DNA from: a virus
DNA: 29,894 nt
IMG/VR virus record: IMGVR_UViG_3300049846_002206
Coordinates: 1-29,894 of that record
Reading direction: 5' to 3' (one strand)
In this document: piece by piece, positions 13,812 to 21,841 of the stretch
Layout of the letters: each line of letters opens with the position of its first letter
Position numbering within the stretch: position 1 is the stretch's first letter
The notes under the pieces: generated by a model
Seen by the model: the letters and a program-made list of their open reading frames with translations, nothing else
Database searches by the model: none
Told to the model about the DNA's origin: nothing
Program-made: the position numbers and the translations under genes

Positions 13812-14253
13812 AAACGATATATTCAAAAGACCAAGATTTATTGCCTATACCGTTAAAGGCTGGCCCAGTGTCGCGTCTGTTCGTGCAAAACGAATTTGTG
13901 CAAACCACCTTGGCAAAGATACACAAATCCCGAAATGGGCGGTTGAGTATGAAGAACGCGTCAGGCTTGATGCGCTTGAGGCGCTCGTTAAATACAAAAA
14001 CGCCTTCGGCATTGACTGGCCTTGGCTCGGACATTACTGCGTCTCAATCAGAATATTTCGACCGCATAAGACGAGCGCGGAGATGAGCGAGATTATGGAA
14101 TGTATCAACCGTACAAATTTAGATTTGTTTTATAGCGCTAAAAGAAATAGCCGCGAGGTCAGTGCTAGTATCCAATTTGAGAGTCACGAGCCAAGGGTAG
14201 AGGTGTCCATTTTCAGAAGCATTGCTCCTCTAGAGGCGTCGCGTGCAGCCTAG
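13792..14253 (+). CDS. unknown protein of the replication/recombination block
   Basis: A 153-residue frame with protein-like composition (e.g. 'IPKWAVEYEERVRLDALEALVKYKNAFGIDWPWLGHYCVSIRIF', quoted in parts: 'YEERVRLDALEALVKY', 'DWPWLGHY', 'VSIRIFRPHK'). Not recognised. The start is uncertain: ATG 13792 is chosen, GTG 13771 is also in frame, and neither has a good ribosome site. A second frame with a well-placed ATGA start at 13808 runs 92 codons through the same DNA (to 14086), so a frameshift between the two cannot be excluded. The end overlaps the RusA start by 11 bp. Confidence 0.5.
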   Translation: MRGTENENDIFKRPRFIAYTVKGWPSVASVRAKRICANHLGKDTQIPKWAVEYEERVRLDALEALVKYKNAFGIDWPWLGHYCVSIRIFRPHKTSAEMSEIMECINRTNLDLFYSAKRNSREVSASIQFESHEPRVEVSIFRSIAPLEASRAA

Positions 14254-14722
14254 TCAATCAGTTATAGTTACGCTTCCAACTAGAGTGCGCCACGCAACTA
14301 TTTCAATCGTGGTGTTCGGCATTGCACAGCCCAAGCAACGCCCTAGAAAAGGGGCGTTTAGCTGGTATACGCCAAATGAGACCAGAAATTATGAAACGCT
14401 AGTCCGCACCGTTTCCGGCTTGGCTGTTTCCCAATTTCAAGCGGAGACCGGGGTCACGTGGCAGAGAGACGCCGAATACGCGGTCAATATAGTTGCATTT
14501 ATGCCGGATGGAAGACTTCGGGACACTGATAATATTATTAAGACTTGCTTAGACGGCATGCAGCCCATTATTTTTACTAATGATGCGAAAGTTAAATCTG
14601 TTTCTGGTACCGTATTGTTGAATCAACCTAATCCAAGGGCCGAAATTACCGTTCGAAGAACTGAGAAGTTTTCCGAGCTTGCGGAGAGAAGCAGAAGACT
14701 TCTTCTGCTGGATGTATTATGA
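14243..14722 (+). CDS. rusA: RusA-type Holliday junction resolvase
   Basis: A 159-residue protein of the RusA family, which resolves four-way DNA junctions as a dimer. Visible: 'FGIAQPKQRPRKG' (25-37), matching the G-x-P-x-x-K-x-R-P opening; 'TPNETRNYE' (43-51); and the catalytic block 'RLRDTDNIIKTCLDGM' (91-106) with Asp94, Asp96 and Lys100, followed by Asp114 in 'FTNDAKV'. These match RusA's D70, D72, K76 and D91 in order and near spacing. The start is GTG with GAGG a few bases upstream. The stop overlaps the next gene as ATGA. Confidence 0.88.
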   Translation: MQPSQSVIVTLPTRVRHATISIVVFGIAQPKQRPRKGAFSWYTPNETRNYETLVRTVSGLAVSQFQAETGVTWQRDAEYAVNIVAFMPDGRLRDTDNIIKTCLDGMQPIIFTNDAKVKSVSGTVLLNQPNPRAEITVRRTEKFSELAERSRRLLLLDVL

Positions 14723-14943
14723 ACGAGGACTTCGAAAAGTTTTTGTCTCTTATGAGGCAGTGCTACGAAAAAGGGATTTCGGATGATAACGGCAACGAAA
14801 GTTTCACATGCGTTTGGCGAGAGATGCAGCAGCGCTCGTTGAAGATAGCTTGCATTGCTTTTGATGAGTGGCTTTCATTTGAAATTCAGGCTGAGTCTTT
14901 TGAAAGAAGGTGGAGGCAAGATGGCGAAGCTGCATTGGGCTGA
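14719..14943 (+). CDS. small unknown protein
   Basis: A 74-residue acidic helical protein ('NEDFEKFLSLMRQCYEKG', 'DEWLSFEIQAESFERRW'). No domain recognised. It starts in an ATGA overlap with the RusA stop, and its end overlaps the next gene by 23 bp. The overlap region carries that gene's GGAGG site. Confidence 0.55.
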   Translation: MNEDFEKFLSLMRQCYEKGISDDNGNESFTCVWREMQQRSLKIACIAFDEWLSFEIQAESFERRWRQDGEAALG

Positions 14944-15826
14944 GGGCAAGCAGCCCGGCGATGTTCTTTACAAAGCTCTATGTGGCTGGCTTGTCCCGGT
15001 GGTTGCTCAGATTCATGAGAATGTAACCTGTAAGGATTGCTCCAGGATTCTTTGCGCGAGATTGAGCAGTTCGGAGATTCCGAATAGCTGTTTTGTCGCT
15101 AATGTCCCTTTTGTCCCTAGGCCTGTAATCGATTGGCGTGAGGTTTTTTCGGGGATTGATGCGAGGCCGCTCATAGATGAAAAGACCGGATTCCCCTTTA
15201 TAAAGCAGCGTGTTATTAGTGCTTTGCGCTGCAGTTGCCATCGTTGTGAGACGTGCCGTGGATTCCTTGATATAGAGCGGATGCCTAGCGATAATCCTTG
15301 GAAAGACGGCAAAAGAATCCAGCGGGAGTTTAGGTGGCCGAATGTAGCCTCGGCTCTCGAATGGTTCATCGATTTATCCTCATCAGGCTATCCTACCAAG
15401 AGCGTTAGCGAGACGCTTTCACAGCTTGGCATAGTAGGGGCCCTAATTCGCACCACAAACGCCGGACAATCTACGGCTACCATACGGGCCGCCGAAGACC
15501 ATGTGGAGGTTGAGCGAGCATTGTCGAGCATTGGCTCGGTAGAAAAACAAATCATTACTTTAGCCCGTACGGTTGGTAAACGAGTATTATCGAAGAAAAT
15601 GAGATCTGTTCGTCGGGAGCCTGTGCCATCTAAGATTTTGGGCGAGGTTTTTGCTATGAGCGAAAATGAAGTTTTATCGACAGCCAAAAGAGGAAGATTG
15701 ATGGTATATCAGTATTTGAGACCGCGTGGGTTTATCCCGGAAGAACGAAGGAGAACGCGTGATGTTGCAAGAATACCCAAGGCCACTAACGACCGGCGAA
15801 GTAGCTCAGATGTTTGGAGTGGATAA
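14921..15826 (+). CDS. zinc protein with sigma-region-4-like C-terminus; candidate late regulator
   Basis: A 301-residue protein. The N-terminus (about 4-43) is a small zinc module seen in many phages: 'KLHWAEG', 'ALCGW' (C21), H32 and 'TCKDCSRIL' (C37, C40). A second cysteine cluster lies at 104-112 (CSCHRCETC). Residues ~195-267 read like the DNA-binding end of sigma factors or RinA/ArpU late activators: 'VERALSSIGSVEKQIITLA', then 'KILGEVFAMSENEVLSTAKRG' ending 'RLMVYQYLRPRGF'. The ATG at 14921 is chosen for GGAGG upstream. It sits at the end of the early genes, directly before the late leader, as Q- and RinA-type regulators do. The role is an inference; no named family is certain. Confidence 0.55.
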   Translation: MAKLHWAEGKQPGDVLYKALCGWLVPVVAQIHENVTCKDCSRILCARLSSSEIPNSCFVANVPFVPRPVIDWREVFSGIDARPLIDEKTGFPFIKQRVISALRCSCHRCETCRGFLDIERMPSDNPWKDGKRIQREFRWPNVASALEWFIDLSSSGYPTKSVSETLSQLGIVGALIRTTNAGQSTATIRAAEDHVEVERALSSIGSVEKQIITLARTVGKRVLSKKMRSVRREPVPSKILGEVFAMSENEVLSTAKRGRLMVYQYLRPRGFIPEERRRTRDVARIPKATNDRRSSSDVWSG

Positions 15827-15971
15827 GGAAACTGTTCGACGTTGGTGCGAAAGGAAAAAGTTTAGAACGGCATGGCGGACACTGGGCTCCGCATGGCGCA
15901 TTCCTGCAGATGAGGCGGAGGCGATTAAGAAAAAGAGGATGGCTATTATGCCTATCCGTCGGAGGCCCTAG
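15762..15971 (+). CDS. excisionase/MerR-type small DNA-binding protein
   Basis: A 69-residue protein with a winged HTH of the excisionase (HTH_17) type: 'LTTGEVAQMFGVDKETVRRW' (10-29) then the wing 'RTLGSAWRIPADEAEAI', with the typical 'G-S-x-W-R-I-P' turn. The start at 15762 is chosen for AAGGAG 8 bases upstream. It overlaps the preceding gene by 65 bp. Such proteins act as recombination directionality factors or as regulators. With no integrase in the window, a regulatory role at the inverted repeats just downstream is equally likely. Confidence 0.75.
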   Translation: MLQEYPRPLTTGEVAQMFGVDKETVRRWCERKKFRTAWRTLGSAWRIPADEAEAIKKKRMAIMPIRRRP

Positions 15972-15997
15972 CCACAAAGTCCACAACAATCTATTAT
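15969..15997 (+). promoter_or_regulatory. possible late promoter
   Basis: TAGCCA (15969-15974), 17 bases, TATTAT (15992-15997). The -10 box is good and the -35 box weak, as expected for an activator-dependent promoter. The left arm of a perfect inverted repeat lies in the spacer. Confidence 0.35.
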
Positions 15998-16023
15998 ATC
16001 GTATTTGATTACCCTTGTGGACT
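15978..16023. repeat. perfect 9-bp inverted repeat, candidate regulator site
   Basis: AGTCCACAA (15978-15986) and TTGTGGACT (16015-16023) are exact reverse complements, 28 bases apart. They flank the TATTAT box and predicted start. They could be two half-sites for a dimer that loops DNA, or a stem in RNA. The nearest candidate binder is the excisionase-type protein ending at 15971. Confidence 0.55.
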
Positions 16024-16040
16024 CCAAAATTTAAGGGTAA
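16009..16040 (+). promoter_or_regulatory. leader hairpin overlapping the inverted repeat
   Basis: TTACCCTT (16009-16016) and AAGGGTAA (16033-16040) are exact reverse complements with a 16-base loop. The left arm shares two bases with the right arm of the 15978/16015 repeat, so the two structures compete. Together with the hairpin at 16056 and the terminator at 16104 they make a structured leader. Confidence 0.45.
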
Positions 16041-16055
16041 AAATTAGTAAGCTGG

Positions 16056-16076
16056 TCATCCTATGCTTAGGAATGA
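16056..16076 (+). promoter_or_regulatory. leader hairpin
   Basis: TCATCCTA (16056-16063) pairs with TAGG-A-ATGA (16068-16076) around a TGCT loop, with one bulged A: eight base pairs. It lies between the proposed late promoter and the terminator-like hairpin. It may be a pause or protein-binding element. Confidence 0.4.
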
Positions 16077-16103
16077 TCTAGCCCATTACTGATACCGCAA
16101 ACC

Positions 16104-16142
16104 GAAACCCCAGTCCAATCCCTTGGCTGGGGTTTCTCTTTA
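16104..16142 (+). terminator. terminator-like hairpin before the late genes
   Basis: GAAACCCCAG-T-CCAA (16104-16118) pairs with TTGGCTGGGGTTTC (16123-16136) around a TCCC loop: 14 pairs with one bulged T, followed by TCTTTA. The stem is strong and the U tract short. It sits in front of the fibre and head genes, so it either ends early transcripts or must be read through by an antiterminator for late expression. Confidence 0.65.
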
Positions 16143-16152
16143 AGGAGCGACT

Positions 16153-16341
16153 ATGAGTTTTAAAATGCCAGATAAGAAGACGATCATTACTGTAGTTTTG
16201 GCGGGAGCCGCCGGCGCTTTCGCCGCCGCTAAGGCGAGTTGCGTCAAAGATGCGGTTTCTCCTGCGGCCGTAACGGCTCCTGTGACTAGCGATGCTGCGC
16301 CTACGGATTCTGCGACGACGCCTGATGAACCAGGAAAATAA
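16153..16341 (+). CDS. 62-residue membrane or exported peptide
   Basis: A lysine-bearing start (MSFKMPDKK), one hydrophobic Ala/Gly-rich span (about 10-27, 'TIITVVLAGAAGAFAAA'), one Cys at 30 and a Thr/Ala/Pro/Asp-rich tail. The Cys is not in a good lipobox (Lys at -3). AAGGAG lies 7 bases before the ATG. It is the first gene after the terminator-like hairpin. Function unknown. Ala/Pro-rich tails are also common in small virion or membrane-anchored proteins. Confidence 0.55.
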   Translation: MSFKMPDKKTIITVVLAGAAGAFAAAKASCVKDAVSPAAVTAPVTSDAAPTDSATTPDEPGK

Positions 16342-16360
16342 TATTTAATCGCCTGTTCAG

Positions 16361-19300
16361 ATGAAACTAACCGATAGCGCTGGCAAACGCGTAACATCAA
16401 TTGCCAAGAGCGGTTCGGCTCAGATTACTGGCGATGCGACTCTTACTGCTGGCTCTAACATAACGCTGACGCAGTCCGGTCAGGATATTTCGATTGCTTC
16501 GACTGCCTCGGGCTCCATTGGAGTTTCTGATGAGGGAAGCAGTTTAACTTCTGCCGTCACTTCATTTAATTTTGTTGGCGCCGGCGTTACTGCGACCGGC
16601 GGCCCTGCAATTACTGTTACAATCCCCGGTTCCGGAAGTGCGACGATTACGACCCAGGAAGAGGGCTCTACTCTTTCAAGCACAGTCACGACTCTCAATT
16701 TTGTTGGAGCCGCATATACTGCATCCGGGGCTGGCTCGACCACGACGCTTACGAGCGATGGTGATGTTGATGCGATTGCGAATCTAGCGGCGACCGCTGG
16801 AATGCTTTCGAGAACTGGCGCTAATGCGTTTGCCGCAAGAACGCTTCAGGCCGGTTCTACAAAAATATCGATTTCAAATCCCACAGGGTCTGCTGGAGAC
16901 CCAAGCTTCGATGCAGTCGAAGCAAACTTTACACTTAATAATATCGGCGGGACTCTTGGCGCTACCAAGGGAGGCACTGGGCTATCGACTCTCGGCGCGG
17001 CCAACACAGTTCTTAATGTTAATAACGCAGGCACTGCGATCGAGTCCGATAAACTTGTTGCTGCGAATTGCGGGACGACGACGGGCACAGGCGATACTTT
17101 TGTTTTCGCTACTTCTCCTGTACTGGTGACTCCAAATATTGGGACACCGAGCGCTGGAACATTAACAAGTTGCACGGGGTTACCGATAAGCACTGGGGTA
17201 AGCGGCCTCGCGGCTGGCATAGCGACATTTCTGGGAACACCCAGCAGCGCAAATCTTATTTCTGCGGTTACAGATGAGACGGGGACGGGCTCCCTCGTCT
17301 TCGCGTCAAGCCCGGCTTTGACCGGCACGCCGACGGCTCCTACTGCTGCCAATGGCACCAATACTACTCAGGTTGCGACAACTGCGTACGTTCTTGCGAC
17401 GCGCCATGATCAGCTCGCTGCTCCGACAGCAAGCGTATCTTGGAACAGCCAGAGGATTACCAGTCTTTTAGACCCCGCCGCCGCCCAGGACGCGGCCACC
17501 AAAAATTATGTTGATAGCGTTGCCCAAGGCCTCGATGCAAAGGGCTCAGTCCGAGCAGCAACAACTACCTCGGGAACACTCGCAAGTTCATTTCAGAACG
17601 CGTCCATAATTGATGGGATTACATTATCGACTGGCGATAGAATACTCATCAAGAATCAGTCTTCTGCATCTGAAAATGGCATCTATACTGTAAATTCTTC
17701 TGGTGCCCCGACCCGCGCTACGGATATGGATATCTGGGGAGAAGTCCCGGGCGCATTTGTTTTTGTTGAGACGGGCACAGCCAATGCCGATACTGGCTGG
17801 GTTTGTACTGCAGATGCCGGCGGGACATTAAATACCACATCCATTACATGGGCCCAGTTTTCTGGAGCCGGCACTTATACCGCAGGAACCGGGCTAACAC
17901 TAACTGGCTCTCAGTTCGCGATTGATTCAACGGTTGTTACTCTCACTGGCAGCCAGACTCTTACTAATAAGACCCTCACATCTCCGACGCTAACTACTCC
18001 AGTTCTTGGCACGCCTTCTTCTGGGACACTGACGAACTGCACTGGATTGCCGATTAGCACAGGCGTGAGTGGGTTAGCGGCAAACGTTGCTACGTTTTTA
18101 GCGACCCCATCTTCGGCGAATCTCATCTCTGCGATGACCGATGAAACAGGGACCGGGGCCTGTGTATTTGCGACAAGCCCAACACTGGTGACGCCGCTTC
18201 TCGGCACGCCGACGTCAGGCACGCTTACAAATTGCACGGGTCTTCCGGTTAGCACTGGTATTTCTGGTCTTGGGACGGGCGTAGCCACGTTTTTAGCGAC
18301 CCCGAGTAGCGCTAATCTAATCGCTGCCGTGACTGATGAGACCGGCAGCGGCGCTCTTGTTTTTGCCACGAGTCCCACGCTTGTTACGCCGGCGCTTGGT
18401 ACGCCAACCTCAGGAACGCTAACCAGTTGCACTGGATTGCCGGTTAGTACTGGGATAAGCGGCCTTGGAACTGGAGTTGCGACCTTCCTAGCTACGCCAT
18501 CGTCCGCTAATCTCATCAGCGCAGTTACTGATGAAACAGGAACCGGTGCTTTAGTTTTTGGAACTTCGCCAAGTCTATTTGGCAATATTCTTCTCGACAA
18601 TACAGGAACCGCTTCCGAGCTTCGTTTCCGAGAACCGTCCGCATCAGGCTCAAACTATACCGCATTCAAGGCTCAGGCTCAGGCAGCCGATCTTACCTAT
18701 ACGCTACCCCCAAGCATTGTTACGAATGGATATCTAAAAACTGATGCTACAGGTGGCCTGACATGGGCAACCGTTGCCGGCGGAAGCGCGCTTATTGTTC
18801 AGAAGGATGACGCTGACGTTGATACCGCATGCGCTACGCTTGATTTTCAAGATTCTGATGTCTCGGGGCTGGTAACGAGTTCTCCATCCGGGGAGGCCAA
18901 TGTCTTCCTAAATAAATACGTCGCCCTTGGCGGAAGAACGAGCACAAGCGGCCAGCAAGTCACTGGGATGTTTAGCCATATCCCGGCCTCTCTTCCGGCG
19001 GGCGTTCCGTATTATGAAGTTTTTGATGAGGCGACCACGAATCTCCTCGTTAATCCGCGCTTTGAGACTGCGACGACCGGTGCAGCCGCTCTCGGCGCGA
19101 ATGCGACCATATCCAGGATAACATCGAGCCCGTCTGCGCCATTCAGTGCAACGGCATGCCTCAAGGTTATAGTCTCACCTGCTGCCGTTAATCAGGGAGT
19201 AATATGGTCCGGGATAACAGTTTCGCCTAGCACCGCGTATACATTTTCGTTTTGGATATTGGGCAACGCAGGGCTAGAGGCGCTTAAGGTTGTAAGCGAT

Positions 19301-20893
19301 GGCAATAACTCGGTCGCAGTCGGTGAAGTATTTACCTGTCAAAAATCTACTTCCGCATGGAAGAGATATGAATACAGATTTACGACTGGCGCTTCTGATA
19401 CAGCAACTGATTTGTGGATAGCGAGCAACGACGCGACAAACCCAGTCACGTATTATGTTTGGGGAATTCAATTTGAGCAAAAGGCCAAAGCCACATCGCT
19501 TTGCACTGGCGCATGGGGTAAAGGTTTTGCGTGGACGGGTACCGCTGACAATAGTACGAGCACGAGGGATGCGGGCTATCATCTACTCGGCGCAATGGTT
19601 GCAGGCACGGTATCTCCGCAGGTAATCTATCGAGATGGCGGGTTTTTTGAGGGCAGGCAAAAGTTTATTCTTCCAGGTCTGAGCGACGGAAGCGACGGCT
19701 CGCATCTTCTTACTATTACCGGAGACCTGCCAACATATCAGACATTTGGCGGCGACAGCGGAATCGTAAAAATTGAAAATTCCGGCGACGGAACCGCCCT
19801 CGTTATAGAGTCAAAAACAACCGGTGACATGGGACTTGTTGTAAGCGTGCCGAATCTCACCAGCGGCACCGGGTTCGGCGTCTTCATGAACTCGACGCTG
19901 AGCGCGCTGACGTCAGGGGCGAAGCTCTTTAGCCTTGGCGATAAATCCGGCAGCAACCACGTTGTCTTTGGTAAGACGGATTTTAGTCATGGCGCTGCCA
20001 CCATACCATTGGCCAAGAAGACTATTTTCTATGGTGGCGGAGCATACGCGCTATTAGCATCGGGTGCGGGAACGGTATCGACCACGAACGGCGTGAATAC
20101 GATTTCTGGCACCGGTACGAACTTTTTGTCCAGAGTCGGATCTGTAATTAAATTTAATAATGGTCAGATACTTACGCTTTCTTCGGCTTCATCCGATACG
20201 GCTGGCGTTCTCAGTGGGACGGCTAACGCCGGAAGGACGAACGAGTCTTGGCTGTACGGATCTCCCCAGTTTTCTCCCGGCATTATGCACATGGAGAACA
20301 GCGGCGGCGGGCTATCAGCCGACCATGCAGCTTCTGGCGTAGCGAATTTCACGACAGCGCTATGGCCGGACGCAAATGGTCGTTGGCGATCGATGCGTAG
20401 CGCGACATCGAATGCGCTGGCAGCTCCGACTGCGGATACCGATGGCAACCTGATATCGGAAGCTATCATTGCGATCAAGGCCAGCGATCAGACCAAAACA
20501 ACAGATACTACGGCAGCCGCCGACTCTGCTTTAGTGGTAGCGCTTGCCGCAAACAAATCATACAACATTACAGGTTCAATCTTTTTTACGGCGAACACGG
20601 CGCCGGACATTAAATATGGATTTTCTTGGCCTTCTGGTGCAACCGCGAAAATTCTTGGCTCAGCCATGGAAAGCGGTTCCACGAACAAGAGCAACGATAT
20701 TTTTGTCACTTCTGCTGCTACGATTACGTGGAGCACGACAACAGGCGCCAACAATTGTATAATTGTCCAAGGAACAATAACAACGTCTTCTACCGCGGGA
20801 AATCTTAGCTTCATTTGGGCGCAAAATACTTCAAGCGCTAGCGCGACAACGGTTCAATCTCAGTCAATTCTGAAAGTTGAGCCAACATCATGA
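16361..20893 (+). CDS. giant modular tail fibre/virion protein
   Basis: A 1510-residue protein, Thr/Ser/Ala/Gly rich. Order of parts: two 'EEGS-x-L-S-x-x-V-T-x-x-N-F-V-G-A' repeats (about 55-135); one copy of a 65-residue repeat (252-316); '[13 protein letters not shown] ... TAYV' linker; a domain with '[17 protein letters not shown]' and '[11 protein letters not shown]' (about 425-495), a common fibre module; three tandem 65-residue repeats (541-735); a carbohydrate-binding-module-like jelly roll from 'NLLVNPRFE' (about 893-1070); and a C-terminal beta domain with '[13 protein letters not shown]' (about 1415) often seen at virion protein ends. No peptidase or chaperone tail seen. The start has a weak ribosome site. 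It overlaps the next gene by 4 bp. Location upstream of the terminase is unusual. Confidence 0.7.
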   Translation: MKLTDSAGKRVTSIAKSGSAQITGDATLTAGSNITLTQSGQDISIASTASGSIGVSDEGSSLTSAVTSFNFVGAGVTATGGPAITVTIPGSGSATITTQEEGSTLSSTVTTLNFVGAAYTASGAGSTTTLTSDGDVDAIANLAATAGMLSRTGANAFAARTLQAGSTKISISNPTGSAGDPSFDAVEANFTLNNIGGTLGATKGGTGLSTLGAANTVLNVNNAGTAIESDKLVAANCGTTTGTGDTFVFATSPVLVTPNIGTPSAGTLTSCTGLPISTGVSGLAAGIATFLGTPSSANLISAVTDETGTGSLVFASSPALTGTPTAPTAANGTNTTQVATTAYVLATRHDQLAAPTASVSWNSQRITSLLDPAAAQDAATKNYVDSVAQGLDAKGSVRAATTTSGTLASSFQNASIIDGITLSTGDRILIKNQSSASENGIYTVNSSGAPTRATDMDIWGEVPGAFVFVETGTANADTGWVCTADAGGTLNTTSITWAQFSGAGTYTAGTGLTLTGSQFAIDSTVVTLTGSQTLTNKTLTSPTLTTPVLGTPSSGTLTNCTGLPISTGVSGLAANVATFLATPSSANLISAMTDETGTGACVFATSPTLVTPLLGTPTSGTLTNCTGLPVSTGISGLGTGVATFLATPSSANLIAAVTDETGSGALVFATSPTLVTPALGTPTSGTLTSCTGLPVSTGISGLGTGVATFLATPSSANLISAVTDETGTGALVFGTSPSLFGNILLDNTGTASELRFREPSASGSNYTAFKAQAQAADLTYTLPPSIVTNGYLKTDATGGLTWATVAGGSALIVQKDDADVDTACATLDFQDSDVSGLVTSSPSGEANVFLNKYVALGGRTSTSGQQVTGMFSHIPASLPAGVPYYEVFDEATTNLLVNPRFETATTGAAALGANATISRITSSPSAPFSATACLKVIVSPAAVNQGVIWSGITVSPSTAYTFSFWILGNAGLEALKVVSDGNNSVAVGEVFTCQKSTSAWKRYEYRFTTGASDTATDLWIASNDATNPVTYYVWGIQFEQKAKATSLCTGAWGKGFAWTGTADNSTSTRDAGYHLLGAMVAGTVSPQVIYRDGGFFEGRQKFILPGLSDGSDGSHLLTITGDLPTYQTFGGDSGIVKIENSGDGTALVIESKTTGDMGLVVSVPNLTSGTGFGVFMNSTLSALTSGAKLFSLGDKSGSNHVVFGKTDFSHGAATIPLAKKTIFYGGGAYALLASGAGTVSTTNGVNTISGTGTNFLSRVGSVIKFNNGQILTLSSASSDTAGVLSGTANAGRTNESWLYGSPQFSPGIMHMENSGGGLSADHAASGVANFTTALWPDANGRWRSMRSATSNALAAPTADTDGNLISEAIIAIKASDQTKTTDTTAAADSALVVALAANKSYNITGSIFFTANTAPDIKYGFSWPSGATAKILGSAMESGSTNKSNDIFVTSAATITWSTTTGANNCIIVQGTITTSSTAGNLSFIWAQNTSSASATTVQSQSILKVEPTS
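17114..17308 (+). repeat. dispersed copy (R1) of the 195-bp fibre repeat
   Basis: Encodes 65 residues of the pattern SP-x-L-x-TP-x-x-GTP-x-x-GTLT-x-CTGLP-x-STG-x-SG, ending in [14 protein letters not shown]. It is followed by a different linker, 672 bp before the tandem copies. Confidence 0.85.
17981..18565 (+). repeat. three tandem 195-bp fibre repeats (R2-R4)
   Basis: Copies start at 17981, 18176 and 18371, exactly 195 bp apart, and the next unit starts but breaks off at 18566 (SPSLFGN). The peptides are nearly identical while the DNA is heavily divergent at third codon positions. Confidence 0.9.
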
Positions 20894-21672
20894 CGCTTTA
20901 TGATGAGATGTTGTTCAAGGTTACGGCGATTGATTTCGCCGGAGAGCTTTTCGACGGTGAGCATGTTTCCATGGGTAGCAGCCGTGCCGATGGCTCGATG
21001 AAGGGAATCCCCTATAGACAGTCTGGTCGAGATTCCTGTTGTCATATTCATTGGTGCAACGACAATACTGGGTATCATTGGGAAGCTTGGCCTAATTATA
21101 CAGAGCATGGGATCCAAATATCGCTTGATTTGATGGATGGCGACACAGTTCTCAAGAATTGGCGTCCTGAGCTGATAAGAGGGGCGGACCTGTCGGACGG
21201 CGCCGCTGTCCATAGCCGGTTCAGAAGATTTTCTATTTCATTAATGCAAGAGATTGATGCCATTAATAAGCAAAATCTTGATCCAGATAAATATCTAGAA
21301 GCACTTAAAAATATTCCATATGATGCGCGCGTTGCCAGGTCTTTTGTTGCTGGCTCTTCGGTCGCCTTCGTCAATACCCAATGGTGTGAAGCGCTTAGGG
21401 TTACTAATGCCCGTAGCCCATTCATCTTTGAGCCTTGGTCTAATTTTACCGCTCCAGGGTCAACCATGGCGCTTGATATCTACGACAAGGATTTGAATCT
21501 AGTATATCAACAAGAACCCAGATATGTAACGAACCCCGAGGTGGGCGATGGCGATTCTTTATACAGGATCGGAGAGCAATGTATTTTGCGTCTGGCCGAT
21601 GAAGTTGAGCGTTGCAACCAAGAATTAATCGAAGAAACAGGAGAGGTATTGCCATGGCTAGATACTCAGTAG
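20890..21672 (+). CDS. internally duplicated protein of unknown function
   Basis: A 260-residue protein made of two related halves about 116 residues apart. Half A has W64-x-x-W67-x-N69-Y-T and LDLMDGD (79-85); half B has F180-x-x-W183-x-N185-F-T and LDIYDKD (195-201), with equal spacing (W to D is 13 in both), then a similar helix ending ('MQEIDAIN' / 'ADEVERCN'). I do not recognise the family. Soluble, no signal. The overlap with the fibre stop (ATGA) suggests a fibre partner, such as an assembly chaperone or virion component. Confidence 0.6.
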   Translation: MTLYDEMLFKVTAIDFAGELFDGEHVSMGSSRADGSMKGIPYRQSGRDSCCHIHWCNDNTGYHWEAWPNYTEHGIQISLDLMDGDTVLKNWRPELIRGADLSDGAAVHSRFRRFSISLMQEIDAINKQNLDPDKYLEALKNIPYDARVARSFVAGSSVAFVNTQWCEALRVTNARSPFIFEPWSNFTAPGSTMALDIYDKDLNLVYQQEPRYVTNPEVGDGDSLYRIGEQCILRLADEVERCNQELIEETGEVLPWLDTQ

Positions 21673-21836
21673 ATGAAAAATATTTGAATGCTGCGCTTAT
21701 GACTATTCAGCAGCTTGCAATGAAGGAAGTGCAACCGATTGTCGATGCGCTTCGCGCTGACGCGCAGAAGATTGAAGAAACATCTATCATTGCTCCGTCT
21801 AATGGTAAATCTGAACAAATCGAAGCTAGTGCATAA
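21654..21836 (+). CDS. 60-residue unknown protein
   Basis: A short helical protein starting [16 protein letters not shown]. The start at 21654 is chosen because GGAGAGG lies just upstream. It overlaps the previous gene by 19 bp. One long helix ('LNAALMTIQQLAMKEVQPIVDALRADAQKIEE', in parts) suggests a small oligomeric virion or chaperone protein. Function unknown. Confidence 0.55.
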   Translation: MARYSVDEKYLNAALMTIQQLAMKEVQPIVDALRADAQKIEETSIIAPSNGKSEQIEASA

Positions 21837-21841
21837 TTAAT

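Noticed and set aside
17911-18600. Long minus-strand frame opposite the fibre repeats
   Set aside because: It mirrors the repeat pattern of the fibre gene (Pro/Val-rich repeats antisense to Thr/Gly repeats). Repetitive coding DNA keeps the opposite strand open.
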